Shown: piece by piece, positions 9,885 to 19,844 of the stretch
Layout: the number at the start of each line of letters is the position of its first letter
Position numbering within the stretch: the stretch's first letter is position 1
Assembly (NCBI GenBank): GCA_948144175.1
Contig: CANXME010001443.1
Span: 186,001-250,000, forward strand
DNA length: 64,000 nucleotides
DNA from: Closterium sp. NIES-65
Taxonomy: Eukaryota > Streptophyta > Zygnematophyceae > Desmidiales > Closteriaceae
Direction of reading: 5' to 3'
Notes under the pieces: model-generated
The model's input: the letters and a program-made list of their open reading frames with translations, nothing else
Told to the model about the DNA's origin: nothing
Database searches by the model: none
Program-made: the position numbers and the translations under genes

Positions 9885-10830
9885 AGCATCCGGTGCGTGC
9901 CAGGGACAGGAGGAGGACGCTGACGCGAACTGCGACCACTAGCGCGAGCAGCACGAACAGGCGACGCGGGACGAGACGCAGGCTCACGACGCTCAGCAAG
10001 ACCTCCAGTAGGACCAGTGTAAGGAGAGGGAGCAGGCAGTGGAGAGGAAGGCTCCAGTAGGGACTGCGACTGGACAGGCGGTGGACCCTCTACTGGAGGA
10101 GAAAGACCAAGAACCTGCTGCAGGAGCGGAACGAAGTACGGCCGAGGCCGCGCGGCAGCTCCAGACTCAGCAGGGACAGCACCAGCACCCTCAGTGACAG
10201 CACCAGCGCCACCCACACCTCCAGCGGAAGGACCAAGAGTAGTAGGCTCAGCACCAACGCCCTCAGCAGCTCCAGCTCCAGGAGGACCCCCAGGTCCAGC
10301 AGCTCCGGGACCGGCAGCACCCGCACCCTCGACGGTCGAAGAAGCTCCAGCTCCAGCTCCAGCAGCACCTCCAGACCCAGCAGCACGCCTCCAGCGGCGA
10401 GCGAACCACACGCGCAGCTCCTGTGGAGAGAGGGGCTCCCGGCGAGACGCAGCTGCAGGAGAAACCCCAGGCTCAGCAGCTCCAGACGCAGCACCCCCAG
10501 GCTCAGCAGCTCTCAGCTCAGCACCCCCAGGCTCTGCAGCTCCCGACCCAGCACCCCCAGACCCAGCACCTCCAGGCACAGCACCCCCCGGCTCAGCACC
10601 CCCAGGCTCCGCACCCTCCGCAGTAGCACCCCCAGGCCCAGCACCCCCAGCAGTAGCACCCCCAGGCTCAGCACCCCCGCGCACAGCACCCCCAGAGTCA
10701 GTACCCCCAGGCTCAGCACCCGCAGCAGCACCAGAGTCACCAGTAACCTCGACCGGGTCAACGGCGTCTACCTGGGACACACCTGAGGGGGCAGGAACCT
10801 GAGGGGGGAGGGGGTCTACCGGGGGGGGGA
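9885..10830 (-). pseudogene. CopB integrase-RT linker (B1), Gly/Ala/Pro/Glu repeats
   Basis: This low-complexity spacer joins integrase to RT. In its frame it reads VDPLPPQVPAPSGVSQVD, then many GGAEP/GGAGP-type pentads, one LSPQELRVWFARRWRR module, a second Gly/Ala block, then RPYFVPLLQQVLGLSPP and PYTGPTGGLAERREPASRPA. It is out of frame with the upstream integrase because a C-run (plus-strand G9 at about 10821-10829) has one base too many. It leaves frame again by a 2-bp loss near 9890. The opposite strand also shows long open frames; these are shadows of the biased codons. Confidence 0.75.
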
Positions 10831-12098
10831 ACCGGCACAAGGAAGTCCGGGGGAGGGGGGAGGGAAGGAGTGCGGTAGGGGAAGAGACGGTAGAAGGGGA
10901 CTGACTCGTTGAACGTGACGTCCTGGGAGGACAGAACACGACGAGAGGAGGGGTGGTAAAACTGCCACCCTGGGGCGTCAGTGGGGAAGCCAAGGAAGAC
11001 ACAGGGAGCAGCACGAGGGGATAGCTTGTCCGCAGTTAAGTCGCGGACAAACGCCCGAGATCCCCAGACACGGAACACAGACGCATCGCCAACCTTCCCC
11101 GTCCACAGCAAGGCTGGGGACATCGCAGGCCGAGAGACCCGGGGGTGAAGGTTGAGCTGATGCGCCGCGTACCTCACCGCAAACGGCCACAGAAAATGGG
11201 GGGCAGCCGCATGCATCATGGACGTACGAGCGACATCCATGACCATGCCAATGCGGCGCTCAGCAATCCCATTTTGCTGTGGTGAGTCCGGAAGCGTGAA
11301 GGTCTGGCGGATCCCCCGTGCACGACAGTAGTCTCGCAGAAGGCGAGAAGAGAACATCTCTGCCTCTGACTCAAGACCAAGCAGGTCGGCAGCAGCAGCA
11401 GAGGCAACAGAGGGCAGCAAGGGGGAAGGAGAGCACCCCTCAAAGATGGGGGTGCGAGGGTCACCACGAGAAGCACCTACAGCGACTATGCTCTTCTCCG
11501 CTGCGAGGAGGGCCTTCTCGAGGAGGTCGACGGTGAGGGTGGTGGGACAGACTGCGAGAAAGTGGTCCCTGACGACGCGAAGGGAGTCAGGGAGGCGCGC
11601 GACTACGTAGTAGAGAGCGATGTACATGGGGGGTGGGTTCTTAGCGCAGAACTCAGCAGGAAGGGCGGCGCGGTAGCAAGTGTCACTAGTGCGGAGGTGC
11701 GTAATGAGGTCAGCGACAGTGGGAAAGGCAGAGAGGTCAGGAAAGAGGTAGGGAAGCATGAGACGGCTCAGTGCAGCAGTGGCAGGGGAGGAGTAGCGCG
11801 CAAGTACAGCGTCGTACAAGGTCTGAGCACTCTTGTACTGACTAAAGTGCGCACGCTCAGAGGTAGGGAGGTGGCGACGCACAGCAAGACGTGCAGCAGC
11901 ATTGCGGGTGGCCCACTGAGAGCGGACAGTGGGATCAGCATCAGCAGCAGGAGCAGGAGAGGCACCAGAGGTGAGGTCAAAGAGAGAAAGGCCATCAGCC
12001 CTGTCGCACTGTAAGAACAGTTGCAGGTCGTCTAACCAGACCTCAAAATCAATGGCGCGACCCTCAGCGTCAAAAGCTAGGACACTAGGGGTAGCCAT
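10758..12098 (-). CDS. gag capsid fused in frame to C-terminal half of integrase (B1)
   Basis: An intact open frame. I take the start at the Met of MATPSVLAFDAEG because copy H begins MASPCVLTFDPEG at the same place; an upstream Met at 12122 adds eight residues. Residues about 1-230 are the copia capsid-like gag (WLDDLQLFLQC, SQYKSAQTLYDAVLARYSS, LPYLFPDLSAFPTVADLI, LEKALLAAEKSIVAVGASRG). At LLGLESEAE it jumps to MFSSRLLRDYCRARGIRQTF, the integrase sequence after the second catalytic Asp, and runs through QQNGIAERRIG (third catalytic residue, Glu), FRVWGSRAFVRDLTADKLSP and VLSSQDVTFNESVPFYRLFP. Knuckle, protease and the two integrase Asp residues are deleted. The product cannot integrate DNA but might still form capsids. 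Confidence 0.85.
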   Translation of the reverse strand: MATPSVLAFDAEGRAIDFEVWLDDLQLFLQCDRADGLSLFDLTSGASPAPAADADPTVRSQWATRNAAARLAVRRHLPTSERAHFSQYKSAQTLYDAVLARYSSPATAALSRLMLPYLFPDLSAFPTVADLITHLRTSDTCYRAALPAEFCAKNPPPMYIALYYVVARLPDSLRVVRDHFLAVCPTTLTVDLLEKALLAAEKSIVAVGASRGDPRTPIFEGCSPSPLLPSVASAAAADLLGLESEAEMFSSRLLRDYCRARGIRQTFTLPDSPQQNGIAERRIGMVMDVARTSMMHAAAPHFLWPFAVRYAAHQLNLHPRVSRPAMSPALLWTGKVGDASVFRVWGSRAFVRDLTADKLSPRAAPCVFLGFPTDAPGWQFYHPSSRRVLSSQDVTFNESVPFYRLFPYRTPSLPPPPDFLVPVPPPGRPPPPSGSCPLRCVPGRRR

Positions 12099-12122
12099 GG
12101 CGACGACAGCGAAGCAGTGCAA

Positions 12123-13075
12123 GCAGTAGGGAAAGAGCTCGCAGTGACAGTGGGACTGTGCTCACCAGGCAGGGCAGGTCGTGGAGCTCTGCAGAAAGGC
12201 GGCTCGGCGACCGGGCGGCTCGGGTGCACAGCGGCTCGGCTCCCGGGCGGCTCGGCGGCAGGGCGGCTTGGGTGCAGGGCGGCTCGGCGACAGGGCGGCT
12301 CGGGCGTTGGGCGGCTCGGCTCACGGGCGGTTCGGCTGCACTGCCGCCCGACTGCTGCAGGTGTGGCGGCGGGGCCGCGTGAGAGAGCCGGGGCGGGGAC
12401 GCGTGAGGGCCGGCGGCGGGGCCGCGTGAGAGCCGGGGCGGGGCCGCTTGAGAGCCGGGGCAGGGGCCGCGTCAGGGCCGGCGACGGGGCCATAAGAGAG
12501 CCGGCGGCGGGGCCTGGAGAGGGCCGACGGCGGGGCCACGTGAGAGCCGGGGCGGGGCCGCAAGAGAGCCGGCGGCAGCGCCGCGTGAGAGCCGGGGCAG
12601 GGGCCGCGTAAGAGCCGGGACGGGGCCACGGAAGAGCCAGGGCGGGGCCGCGACAGAGCCGTCGGCGGGGCCGCGTGAAAGCCGGGGCGGGGCCGCGGGA
12701 GAGTCGGCGGCGGGGCCGTAGGAGAGCCGGCGGTGGGGCCGCGGAGGAGCCGGGGCGGGGCCGCGCGAGAGTAGGCGGCGGGGCCGCGTAAGAGCCTGGG
12801 CGGGGCCGCGACAGAGCCGTCGGCGGGGCCGCGTGAAGGCCGGGGCGGGGCCGCGTAGGAGCCGGGGCGGGGCCGCGTGAGAGCAGGCAGCGGGGCCGCG
12901 TAAATGCCGGGGCGGGGCCGCGACAGAGTCGGCGGCGGGGCCGCGTGAGAGCCTGCGACGGGGCCGCGTGAGAGCCTGCGACGGGGCCGCGTAAGGGAGG
13001 GCGGCGGGGCCGCGTCAGTGGAGGCGGCTGAGCCGCAGGGGAAAAGGCGACCCGAGGGGTCGCTAAAAAAAATCG
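12123..13075 (-). repeat. B1 leader, GC-rich minisatellite
   Basis: The region between PBS and gag is mostly a degenerate tandem array on GGGGCGGGGCCGCGTGAGAG (plus strand), phase about 33 bp, preceded by a CGGCTCGGGCGGC-type array (12185-12345). In sense orientation it is C-rich. No coding function is apparent; the antisense and sense open frames are repeat artefacts. Every CopB copy with a leader has such an array, but with a different unit. Confidence 0.8.
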
Positions 13076-13093
13076 CGCCTCGGGGCGCGCTTC

Positions 13094-13140
13094 GGTGGGC
13101 CAAAAAAAAAACGGTCCTTAGAAGGACCCGCTCTATACCA
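13094..13140 (-). promoter_or_regulatory. B1 primer binding site and adjacent hairpin
   Basis: In sense orientation TGGTATAGAGCGGG abuts the 5' LTR, as expected for an initiator-Met tRNA-type primer site (compare the common TGGTATCAGAGC). Next comes GGTCCT-TCTA-AGGACC, a 6-bp stem with a 4-base loop, then a T-run and GGCCCACC. The same layout with different stem bases is found at B4, H, J and N1. Confidence 0.8.
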
Positions 13141-13272
13141 TGTGAGAATAAGCGAACAAGAATGAATGGACTAGCAGTGAAATGAGTACAAGTAGGAAAC
13201 CCTAGAATTGTGTACCCCCTATAGGCTAACCCACTGTAGCCTACACAAGCATAACATATATAATGTTTGACA
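13141..13272 (-). repeat. B1 5' LTR (132 bp)
   Basis: TG...CA ends, flanked on the outside by ATGCA (13273-13277). It carries the promoter and RNA start of B1 by position, but I cannot identify a TATA box or cap site with confidence in so short an LTR. Confidence 0.92.
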
Positions 13273-13277
13273 ATGCA

Positions 13278-14157
13278 AGGTCAGGTCGTGTGTAGGTCAT
13301 CAGGTACATGAGGCAGCCAACAAGATCTGGGTACGGGCCACTCGGCTCTACGGACTCATCAAAAGGCAGAGCTGAGAGCGAGTGGCGAGTAGACAGAGGA
13401 GTGGCCTGAGGCGAGGAGTACGTGAAGTCGAAGCGCTGAAGGACCTGCTGCACCATGTGTGACTGAGTCAGGGTAATGGTGCGGCGTGCTCTGTCCTGGG
13501 TGATCTGCAAGCCAAGGTAGCTGCGCAGTTCACCCAGGTCTGTGCACGTGTGTCTCTTCTGCAGCTCAGACTTCATGTGGGCGAGTCGAGCAATGTCAGT
13601 AGTGGCAAGGGTCAAGTCGTTGACGTACACGAGGATGTAGAACGGCGGCAAAGAGGTGTCGGTGCGCAGAAACAGCGACGGGTCGGCAGTAGAAGGACCA
13701 AACCCAAGAGCCGCAAGTGTAGTCCTCAGTGTGTTGTGCCATTCGCGGGGTGCTTGGCGGAGACCGTAGACTGGCCGGCGGAGGCTCCACAAGGTACCAG
13801 GAGGAAACGACCTAGTGAAGCCAGGTGGGCGGCGCAGCCAGATCTCCTCGTTCAAGCTGCCTGCAAGAAAGCAGTGCTAAAGTCAAGAGAGTGCAGCTCG
13901 TAGTCGCGGTGAGCAGCTATGTGCAGCAGTACCCGAAGAGTGGTCATCTTCGGGGTGGGAGAGAAGGTATGAAAGTAGTCAACTCCCTGCCGCTGACTGA
14001 AGCCACGAGCCACGTAACGCGCCTTGAAGACAGGCGGAGAACCCGGCGGCCGCTTCACCCTCAAAATCCACATGCCACTGACGATGTTCGCCCAAGGAGG
14101 GGGAACCTCGTCAACGTAGGTGCCTGTGGACTTCCAAGAAGCCATCTCTGCGTCCAT
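13278..14157 (-). pseudogene. copia reverse transcriptase (B2)
   Basis: The RT N-terminus (14157-13852) reads MDAEMASWKSTGTYVDEVPPP to FSTAFLQAA. A one-base deletion near 13855 moves the frame, after which 13855-13278 reads NEEIWLRRPPGFTRSF, PVYGLRQAPREWHNTLR, ILVYVNDLTLATTD, LGELRSYLGLQITQD and LVGCLMYLMTYTRPDLA. The catalytic motif is YVND, not YVDD: the first of the paired Asp residues is Asn, so the enzyme would be dead even without the frameshift. It is joined to the RNase H at 7566 across B1. Confidence 0.82.
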
Positions 14158-15405
14158 GGCTGACTACCACTAAGAGGAGTAGGGACCCTCGATCGCCTTA
14201 GCGTATGATCGAGGAGTCGGGATGTCTAATGCATCCGGGTATCCCTCAGGGGCAATCAGCGTGGACATGAGATGAGGCAAAGCAGCAGCAAAAGACTGGA
14301 ACTCCTCCTACCTGTCCTCAAGGACGTTCGTGCTAAGAGCACACTCACCCCCAACAGACGGAGGACAGACAGACTCAAACTCAGCAACAAGACTAGCAGC
14401 GTAGTCTAGACGACAGCGAGCAGCAAAGTCGACAAGCTTAGCAACTAAGGCAGACGCAGCAATGGACTCAAAAGAAGGGTCAGTGACAACAGAAGCCAGG
14501 AGACGCGTGATAGTAAGACTGGCAGCACGGAGAGAGTCAGACGGGTCAGCAAGAGTAGGAAGAGAGGACTCTAGAGGAGACGGCAACGGGACACGCGGAG
14601 GAGTAGTGGAAAGACGCAGTGCCATTTGGTGTGTGCCGGGGACCGCAGGAGGACGCGGACGCAAAGCACGACCACTAGTGCGAGCAGCACGAACAGGCGA
14701 CGCAGGACGAGACACAGGCTCACCACGCTCAGCAAGACCTCCTGTAGGACCAGTGTAGGGAGAAGGAGCACGCAGGGGGGAGGCGGGCTGTAACTGTGAC
14801 TGCGACTGGACAGGCTGTAGACACTCTAAGGGAGGAGCAGGACCTGTAGAGGGCGGGAGACCAAGAACCTGCTCAATTAGCGGAACGAAGTACGGCCGCA
14901 GCCACGCAGTGCCTACAGAACAAGCAGGGACAGCACCAGTACCCTCAGCGGCAGTAACAGTGTCAGCAGCACCGCCAGTGCCAACAGCGCCAACTCCAGC
15001 ACCCTCAGACGCACCAGCACCAGCAGAATCACCAGCGCCAGTAGAACCACCAGCGCCGACACCCCCAGCAGCTCGAGCTCCGGTAACTCCAGCAGCTCCA
15101 GCAGCACCAACTCCAGTAGAACCGGCAGCTCTAGTACCGCCAGCAGCTCCAGCAGTACCTCTTGTGCACCCCCAGCCCAAGCAGCTCTAGTACCCCTAGT
15201 ACGAGCACCTCCGGGACCAGCAGCAATAGTAGTACCTCCAGCTTTAGCAGCACGGCTCCAGCGCCGAGCAAATCACTCGCGCAGCTCCTGCGGGGAGAGT
15301 GGCTCACGCCTCGACGAAGCACCGCGAGAGGTCAGACGAGTAGACCCAGCACCCCCAGGCTCCGCACCCCCAGGCTCAGAACCCCCTGGCTCAGCAGCCC
15401 CGGAC
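14158..15405 (-). pseudogene. CopB linker region (B2), 3' of the solo LTR
   Basis: Reading down: Ala/Gly-rich repeats with one LSPQELRE(WF) module at about 15300, a second Gly/Ala block, then RPYFVPLIEQVLGLPPSTGP, PYTGPTGGLAERGEPVSRPA, the conserved LRAASLTITRLLASVVTDPS and LVDFAARCRLDYAASLVAEF, and the block ending PRSYAKAIEGPYSS. Stops include TAG codons in place of both Gln codons of SSQWQSAMD (about 14160-14172). The upstream half of the linker lies on the other side of the solo LTR. Confidence 0.75.
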
Positions 15406-15410
15406 TCAGC

Positions 15411-16514
15411 TGTCAACGGGAGTTGTGTGTTGGCCCCGTCCACGCTTGGGCAGAGCCGACTTTGTGGTGGGGTGTACGGAAGGTACAGCCGACTTGCAGC
15501 AATGGGGACGCCGACTTGGACGAGCTGGTCGACGGGGTTGGTCGACTTGCACGGCGCCACTGCAATGCCGCCGACTTGGGAAGCCGGCAGCCGACTTCAA
15601 CTGGTGGTCGGCGATGTGGCACGTCGACCTGGAAGTCGGCACCGACTTGCCAGGTCACCGACTTGCCAGGTCACCGACTTGCCAAGTCACCGACTTGCAA
15701 GGTCACCGACTTGCAAGTCGGCGCCGAATTGGGAGGACGCCGACTTCGAGAGGTCAGCCTGGAAGTCGGCGCCGACGTAGAAGGGGCGTCGACCTGGTGA
15801 CGCCGACTTTGGGTAGCCGACTTGGGTGGTCGGCTGACAACTGCACTGGTCGACCAGGAGTGACGTTGACCTGGAGCTGGTCGACCAGAGGAGTGGTCGA
15901 CTTGGTGTGGTTGTCGACTTGGGAGGTCGACGAGCACATACAGGAGCAGCTGGTCGACATAGTTGCCCGGTCGACCAGGATACCTGGGTGACGAGGTTCT
16001 GCGAAGGAGTGCGACGGTCACCCAGGCAAAGTTGGCGAGACCGACCTCCATGGTGGTATCCCGAGGTCGTCGTGGCAGATCAGAGGCAGCCGTCAGTCTG
16101 AGGCTGACGTGGTGTGTGTGCTGTGCAGGTGATGAGGCTCGGTATACCAATCATCTGCACACACCTGCAGAGCGGGTGCACTGCTGGCACACCGTCGACC
16201 TCCAGCGTTGGAAAGGTGTCGACTTTGCACTGCTGGAGCGCGGTCGACCAAGTCGTGTTGGAACGCGGTCGACCATGCTGTGCTGGCAGTTGACCAACCT
16301 GAGTGCTAGCTCTGATGTAGTCTTGCATTGCCAACTTCATTGGCCCCATTATTGTTGTGATCTTTTCTTAGTGAAACTCTTGCCAAATTGCCCTGTGAAC
16401 TAGCAAGTAGTGTGAGCACTAGGAAAATGTCTAAGGACCAACGAACGCAGACATCACACGAGCTCACGTGCCTAGCCAGTACTCTAAGCTCCCGTTGTAG
16501 TAGTTATCTCCGCA
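15411..16514 (+). repeat. solo CopA LTR with target duplication TCAGC
   Basis: TGTCAACGGGAG ... TTATCTCCGCA, 1104 bp, exactly flanked by TCAGC at 15406-15410 and 16515-16519. There is no internal sequence, so it arose by recombination between the two LTRs of a full element. It contains a short tandem array near 15650-15720 (about four copies of GGTCACCGACTTGC) absent from the A0 LTR, and many GTCGAC palindromes. It splits the Gly/Ala linker of B2. Confidence 0.93.
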
Positions 16515-16519
16515 TCAGC

Positions 16520-17545
16520 AACCCCAGGCTCAGCACCCCCAAGCTCAGCACCCGTAGGCTCCGCACCCCTGGACTCAGCACCCCCAAGCTCCACACCCCC
16601 GAACCCGGCACCCGCAGGCACAGCACCTCGAGCAGCACCAGAGTCAACAGCTACCTCGACAGGCTCGACTGCGTCTACCTTGGACACCCCTGACAGGGCA
16701 GGACCCTGAGGAGGGAGGGGGTCTACCTGGGGAGGACATGGCGCAAGGAAGAGCGGCGGCGGGGGGAGGGGCGCAGTGCGGTAGGGGAAGAGATGGTAGT
16801 AAGGCACCGACTCGTCAAAGGTGACGTCTTGGGAGGACAGAACACGGCGCGAGGTGGGGTGGTAAAACTGCCACCCAGGCGCGTCAGGGGGGAAGCCAAG
16901 GAAGACGCAAGGAGTAGCACGAGGGGACAGCTTGTCCGCAGACAAGTCGCGGACAAACGCCCGAGATCCCCGGACCCGAAACGCCGACGCATCGCCAACC
17001 TTCCCCGTCCACAGCAAGGCTGGGGAGGTCTCCGGCCTGGAGACCCTGGGGTGAAGGTTGATCTGATGCGTCGCGTACCTGACCGCAAACGGCCACAGAA
17101 AATGGGGGGCAGCCGCATGCATCATAGACGTACGAGCGACGTCCATGACCATGCCAATGCGGCGCTCAGCAATCCCATTTTGCTGTGGAGAGGCCGGAAG
17201 CCTGAAGGTTTGACGGATGCCCTGTGCACGATAGAAGGCTCCCAGATGGGCAGAGGAAAACTCCCCGCCTCTGTCAGAGTGCAGACGCAAAACAGGAAAG
17301 TCCGGGCCGAAACTCTTTCTGAGCTCGAGACGAGCTGCGCGGATCCAGTCAATCAACACCTCAGTGACGTCACCCTTGCTGCGCAAGGGGAAGACTGTGG
17401 TGTAAAGCGAGTAGTCGTCCACCACCAACAGGAAGTAACGCTCGTGCCCCTATCCACGGACGCGGGCGGGGCCCCACACGTCCATGTGAAGAGTTTGCAG
17501 TGGAGCCTCTGTCGGAGGAAACTCGGAGGAGTGAGGGGCGGCGCG
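16520..17545 (-). pseudogene. copia integrase (B2)
   Basis: Integrase inserts element DNA into the genome. The frame from 17428 to about 16520 is open and shows VVDDYSLYTTVFPLRSKGDV, FPVLRLHSDRGGEFSSAHL (second catalytic Asp), QQNGIAERRIGMVMDVARTS (Glu), FLWPFAVRYATHQINLHPRV, FRVRGSRAFVRDLSADKLSP, CVFLGFPPDAPGWQFYHPT and VLSSQDVTFDESVPYYHLFP. It runs without frameshift into the linker (PPQVDPLPPQGPALSGVS), unlike B1 and B4. The first Asp (HMDVWGP) is just upstream at about 17470, between stops. The solo LTR ends the frame. Confidence 0.82.
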
Positions 17546-18610
17546 CTATCGCCCCTCGACGCAAGGGACGCAGGTAGGGGCAGGCCCCGGAGGTAGGGGA
17601 GGGAGAGACCAGGGAAGACCTGAGACAAGGACACGGGAGGCCATGCCTCGGAGACGAGGCAGGGAGGGGTGACCAAGGCGGTGGTGCAAAAGGAGAGTCT
17701 TGTGGGACCGGAGACGACACGAGCAGGGAGCAGACTTAGGACAAGACCTGGACGCTGCAGCTAACACCTGACTCGACACAGCTACCTGACCAGACTCAGC
17801 AGTAGGAGGAGACTCAGTAGTAAGTGTGTACAGGTTCAACCCCGGCCGGCGGGTGAACGTGGCCAAGTGTCGGCCTGTCCGAGCAGACGTGCAGTGGGTC
17901 TCTTGCTGACTCGCAGGAGTGAACAGGTCAACCCCCCTATCCCGTAGATCAGCTCCACTCACCAAGTTCGTAGAGAACGAGGGGAGGTAGAGACTTGACA
18001 GGGTGCCAAAGGGGGCTGCCGGGTACGGTAAGACAGTGGAGAAGCTAGCAAGGACAGGACCACCAGAGGGGTCCGCCAGGGAGACCGCAACCGGCCGACT
18101 AAGCGGTGTAAGCGTGGTGCGGTCTCGAAAGAAGGAGCGGGAAGCACCCAAGTCAAGGGTGAAGGTGTGTAAGGCCTGAGCCAACGTGGTACCTGAGAGA
18201 GCAGACTCACCAGCACCTAGGGCAGCAGATGTACTAGCACCTAGAGTAGCAGCCTCACCAACACCTAGAGCAGCAGACTGGATACCGGGGTCAGGCGGCT
18301 CACACAGGTGACAGACTCCCTCGGCAATAGTAGACAATGCATACATTGTAGTGAGAATAGCATCATAGTCAAGATCAAAGATGTCTACCCTCTGCCTAAG
18401 CAGCTACATCCAGTTGGGGAGCTCAGCCTCGTCGCCAAACTCTGTACGCCAAGTGTCGCTCAGACGCGCGAAGCAGCGGGACTCTGTGTGACCACGCGTC
18501 CCGCAAGTCTGACCAGTCCGAACACCCGTGCTAATAACGTACGGGCACCGAGCAGTACTCAGCGACCCTCCACTCTGAGTGTACCACTCACAAAGCTTCT
18601 AGGGTGAAAG
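17546..18610 (-). pseudogene. zinc knuckle, aspartic protease and pre-integrase (B2)
   Basis: Reading down from 18610: LCEWYTQSGG, then a knuckle with Cys, 13 residues, Cys-GTRG-His-TESR-Cys, then FARLSDTW. After a TAG near 18405, 18346-17546 is open: the pepsin-type site reads TLDLGASRSFF, where the usual Ser of DSGA is Leu, then RPVAVSLADPSGGPVLASF, TGRHLATFTRRPG, and the pre-integrase zinc-binding HHCC (LLLHHRLGHPSLPRL ... CVPCVEGR), ending at a stop at 17546-17548. The frame is the same as the integrase, so the lesions are point stops. No capsid domain precedes it. Confidence 0.8.
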
Positions 18611-18960
18611 AGTCTCGCGCGGACAACGCTGCTGCTACACCGGGCCACTACAAGAAACTCCCAAACTACCCACTCTAGGACGACTCCCACTATTGCCACC
18701 CCGACAACCCCAACTGGTGTACCACTCACGAAGGTGTTAGGTGGTGAGGGACTCACGCGGGCGACGCTGGAGCTGCATCCTGCCACTACAAGCAGCTACA
18801 GAACTACTTACTTCAGGACGACTCCCACTACGGCCACCCCAACTAGCGTACCACTCACGAAGCTGTTGGGGGGTGAGGGACTCACGCGGGCGACGCTGGA
18901 GCTGCATCTTGCCACGCCTGGAGCAGCAGTAGTTGTAAAAAGAGCAGTAGTAGTATGAGC

Positions 18961-19840
18961 ATCAGTAACAGCAGTACGGGCAGGGCAGTGCTTACCAGTG
19001 GCGAGAAGGGCAGGCGGATGACGGCGGCAACGGCGATGCCGCTACCACTGTAGAGCAAGAGCTCCGCGGTAGCTGCAGGGGTGGCTGCTCCAGGGGCGGG
19101 TGCTGTAGTGGCGGCTGCTCCAGGGGCGGTTGCTGCAGTGGCGGCTGCTGCAGGGGCGGCTGCTGCAAAGGCGGCTGCTCCAGGGGCGGCTGCTACAGTG
19201 GCGGCTGCTCTAGGGGCGGCTGCTACAGTGGCGGCTGCTCCAAGGGTGGCTGCTGTAGTGGCGGCTGCTCCAGGGATGGCTGCTGAAGTGGCGGCTGCTC
19301 CAGGGGCGGCTGCTCCAGTGGCGGCTGCTCCTAGGGCGGTTGCTGCTGCCCGGCGGTTCGGCGGCTCGGCTGCCCGCTAGGGGCGGCAACGGGGCCGGGT
19401 AGGGGCGGCGACGGGGCCGCTAGGGGCGGCGACAGGGCCGCGTAGGGAGGGGAGCGGGGACGGGGCCGCTAGGGGCGTCGACGGGGCCCGCGTAGGGGCG
19501 GCTACGAGGCCGCGTAGGGGCGGCGACGGGGCCGCGTAGGGAGGTCAGCGGCGACGGAGCCGCTAGGGGCGGCTACGGGGCCGCTAGGGGCGGCGACGGG
19601 GCCGCGTAGGGGCGGCGACGGGGCCGCGTAGGGGCGGCTACGGGGCCGCGTAGGGAGGGGAGCAGCTACGGGGCCGCTAGGGGCGGCGACGGGGCCGCAT
19701 AGGGGCGGCGACGGGGCGGCGTAGGGGCGGCAACATGGCCGCGTAGGGAGGTCTGCGGCGACGGGGTCGCGTAGGGGCGGCTACGGGGCCGCGTAGGGAG
19801 GGGAGCGGCTATGGGGCCGCTAGGGGTAGCGAGCCCCTCC
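18961..19840 (-). repeat. B2 leader minisatellites
   Basis: Two arrays. 19050-19370: about 30-bp units around GGCGGCTGCTCCAGGGGCGG. 19375-19835: about 24-bp units around GGGGCGGCGACGGGGCCGCG. They occupy the place of the leader between the missing PBS and the first coding region. At about 19840 the array stops abruptly against CopA pol, an unexplained junction. Confidence 0.75.
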
Positions 19841-19844
19841 CCTC

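Larger units (their letters stand above)
7567..13272 (-). mobile_element. complete CopB element B1 (5.7 kb), internally deleted
   Basis: Both LTRs are present (132 bp each, differing at two positions, about 98.5% identical) and the 5-bp target duplication ATGCA flanks them at 7562-7566 and 13273-13277. Order along the minus strand is LTR, PBS, hairpin, GC-rich leader, a gag-integrase fusion frame, linker, RT, RNase H, polypurine hairpin and LTR. The gag C-terminus, knuckle, protease, pre-integrase domain and the first half of integrase are missing. The insertion is recent, into B2 pol. Confidence 0.93.
6610..19840 (-). mobile_element. CopB Ty1/copia copy B2 (host of B1 and a solo LTR)
   Basis: Removing B1 (7567-13272) and the solo CopA LTR (15411-16514), each with one target duplication, restores one colinear minus-strand element: GC-rich leader (19840-18961), zinc knuckle, protease and pre-integrase (18610-17546), integrase (17545-16520), linker (15405-14158), RT (14157-13278), RNase H (7566-6933) and 3' LTR (6735-6610). 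Like B4 it has no capsid domain between leader and knuckle. Its 5' LTR is missing: at about 19840 the leader runs straight into CopA pol. Confidence 0.82.

Noticed and set aside
12117-13103. Arg/Gly- or Pro-rich proteins in the GC-rich leaders (also 42145-42712 and 58229-59246)
   Set aside because: Compositional products of tandem arrays; no conservation between copies.
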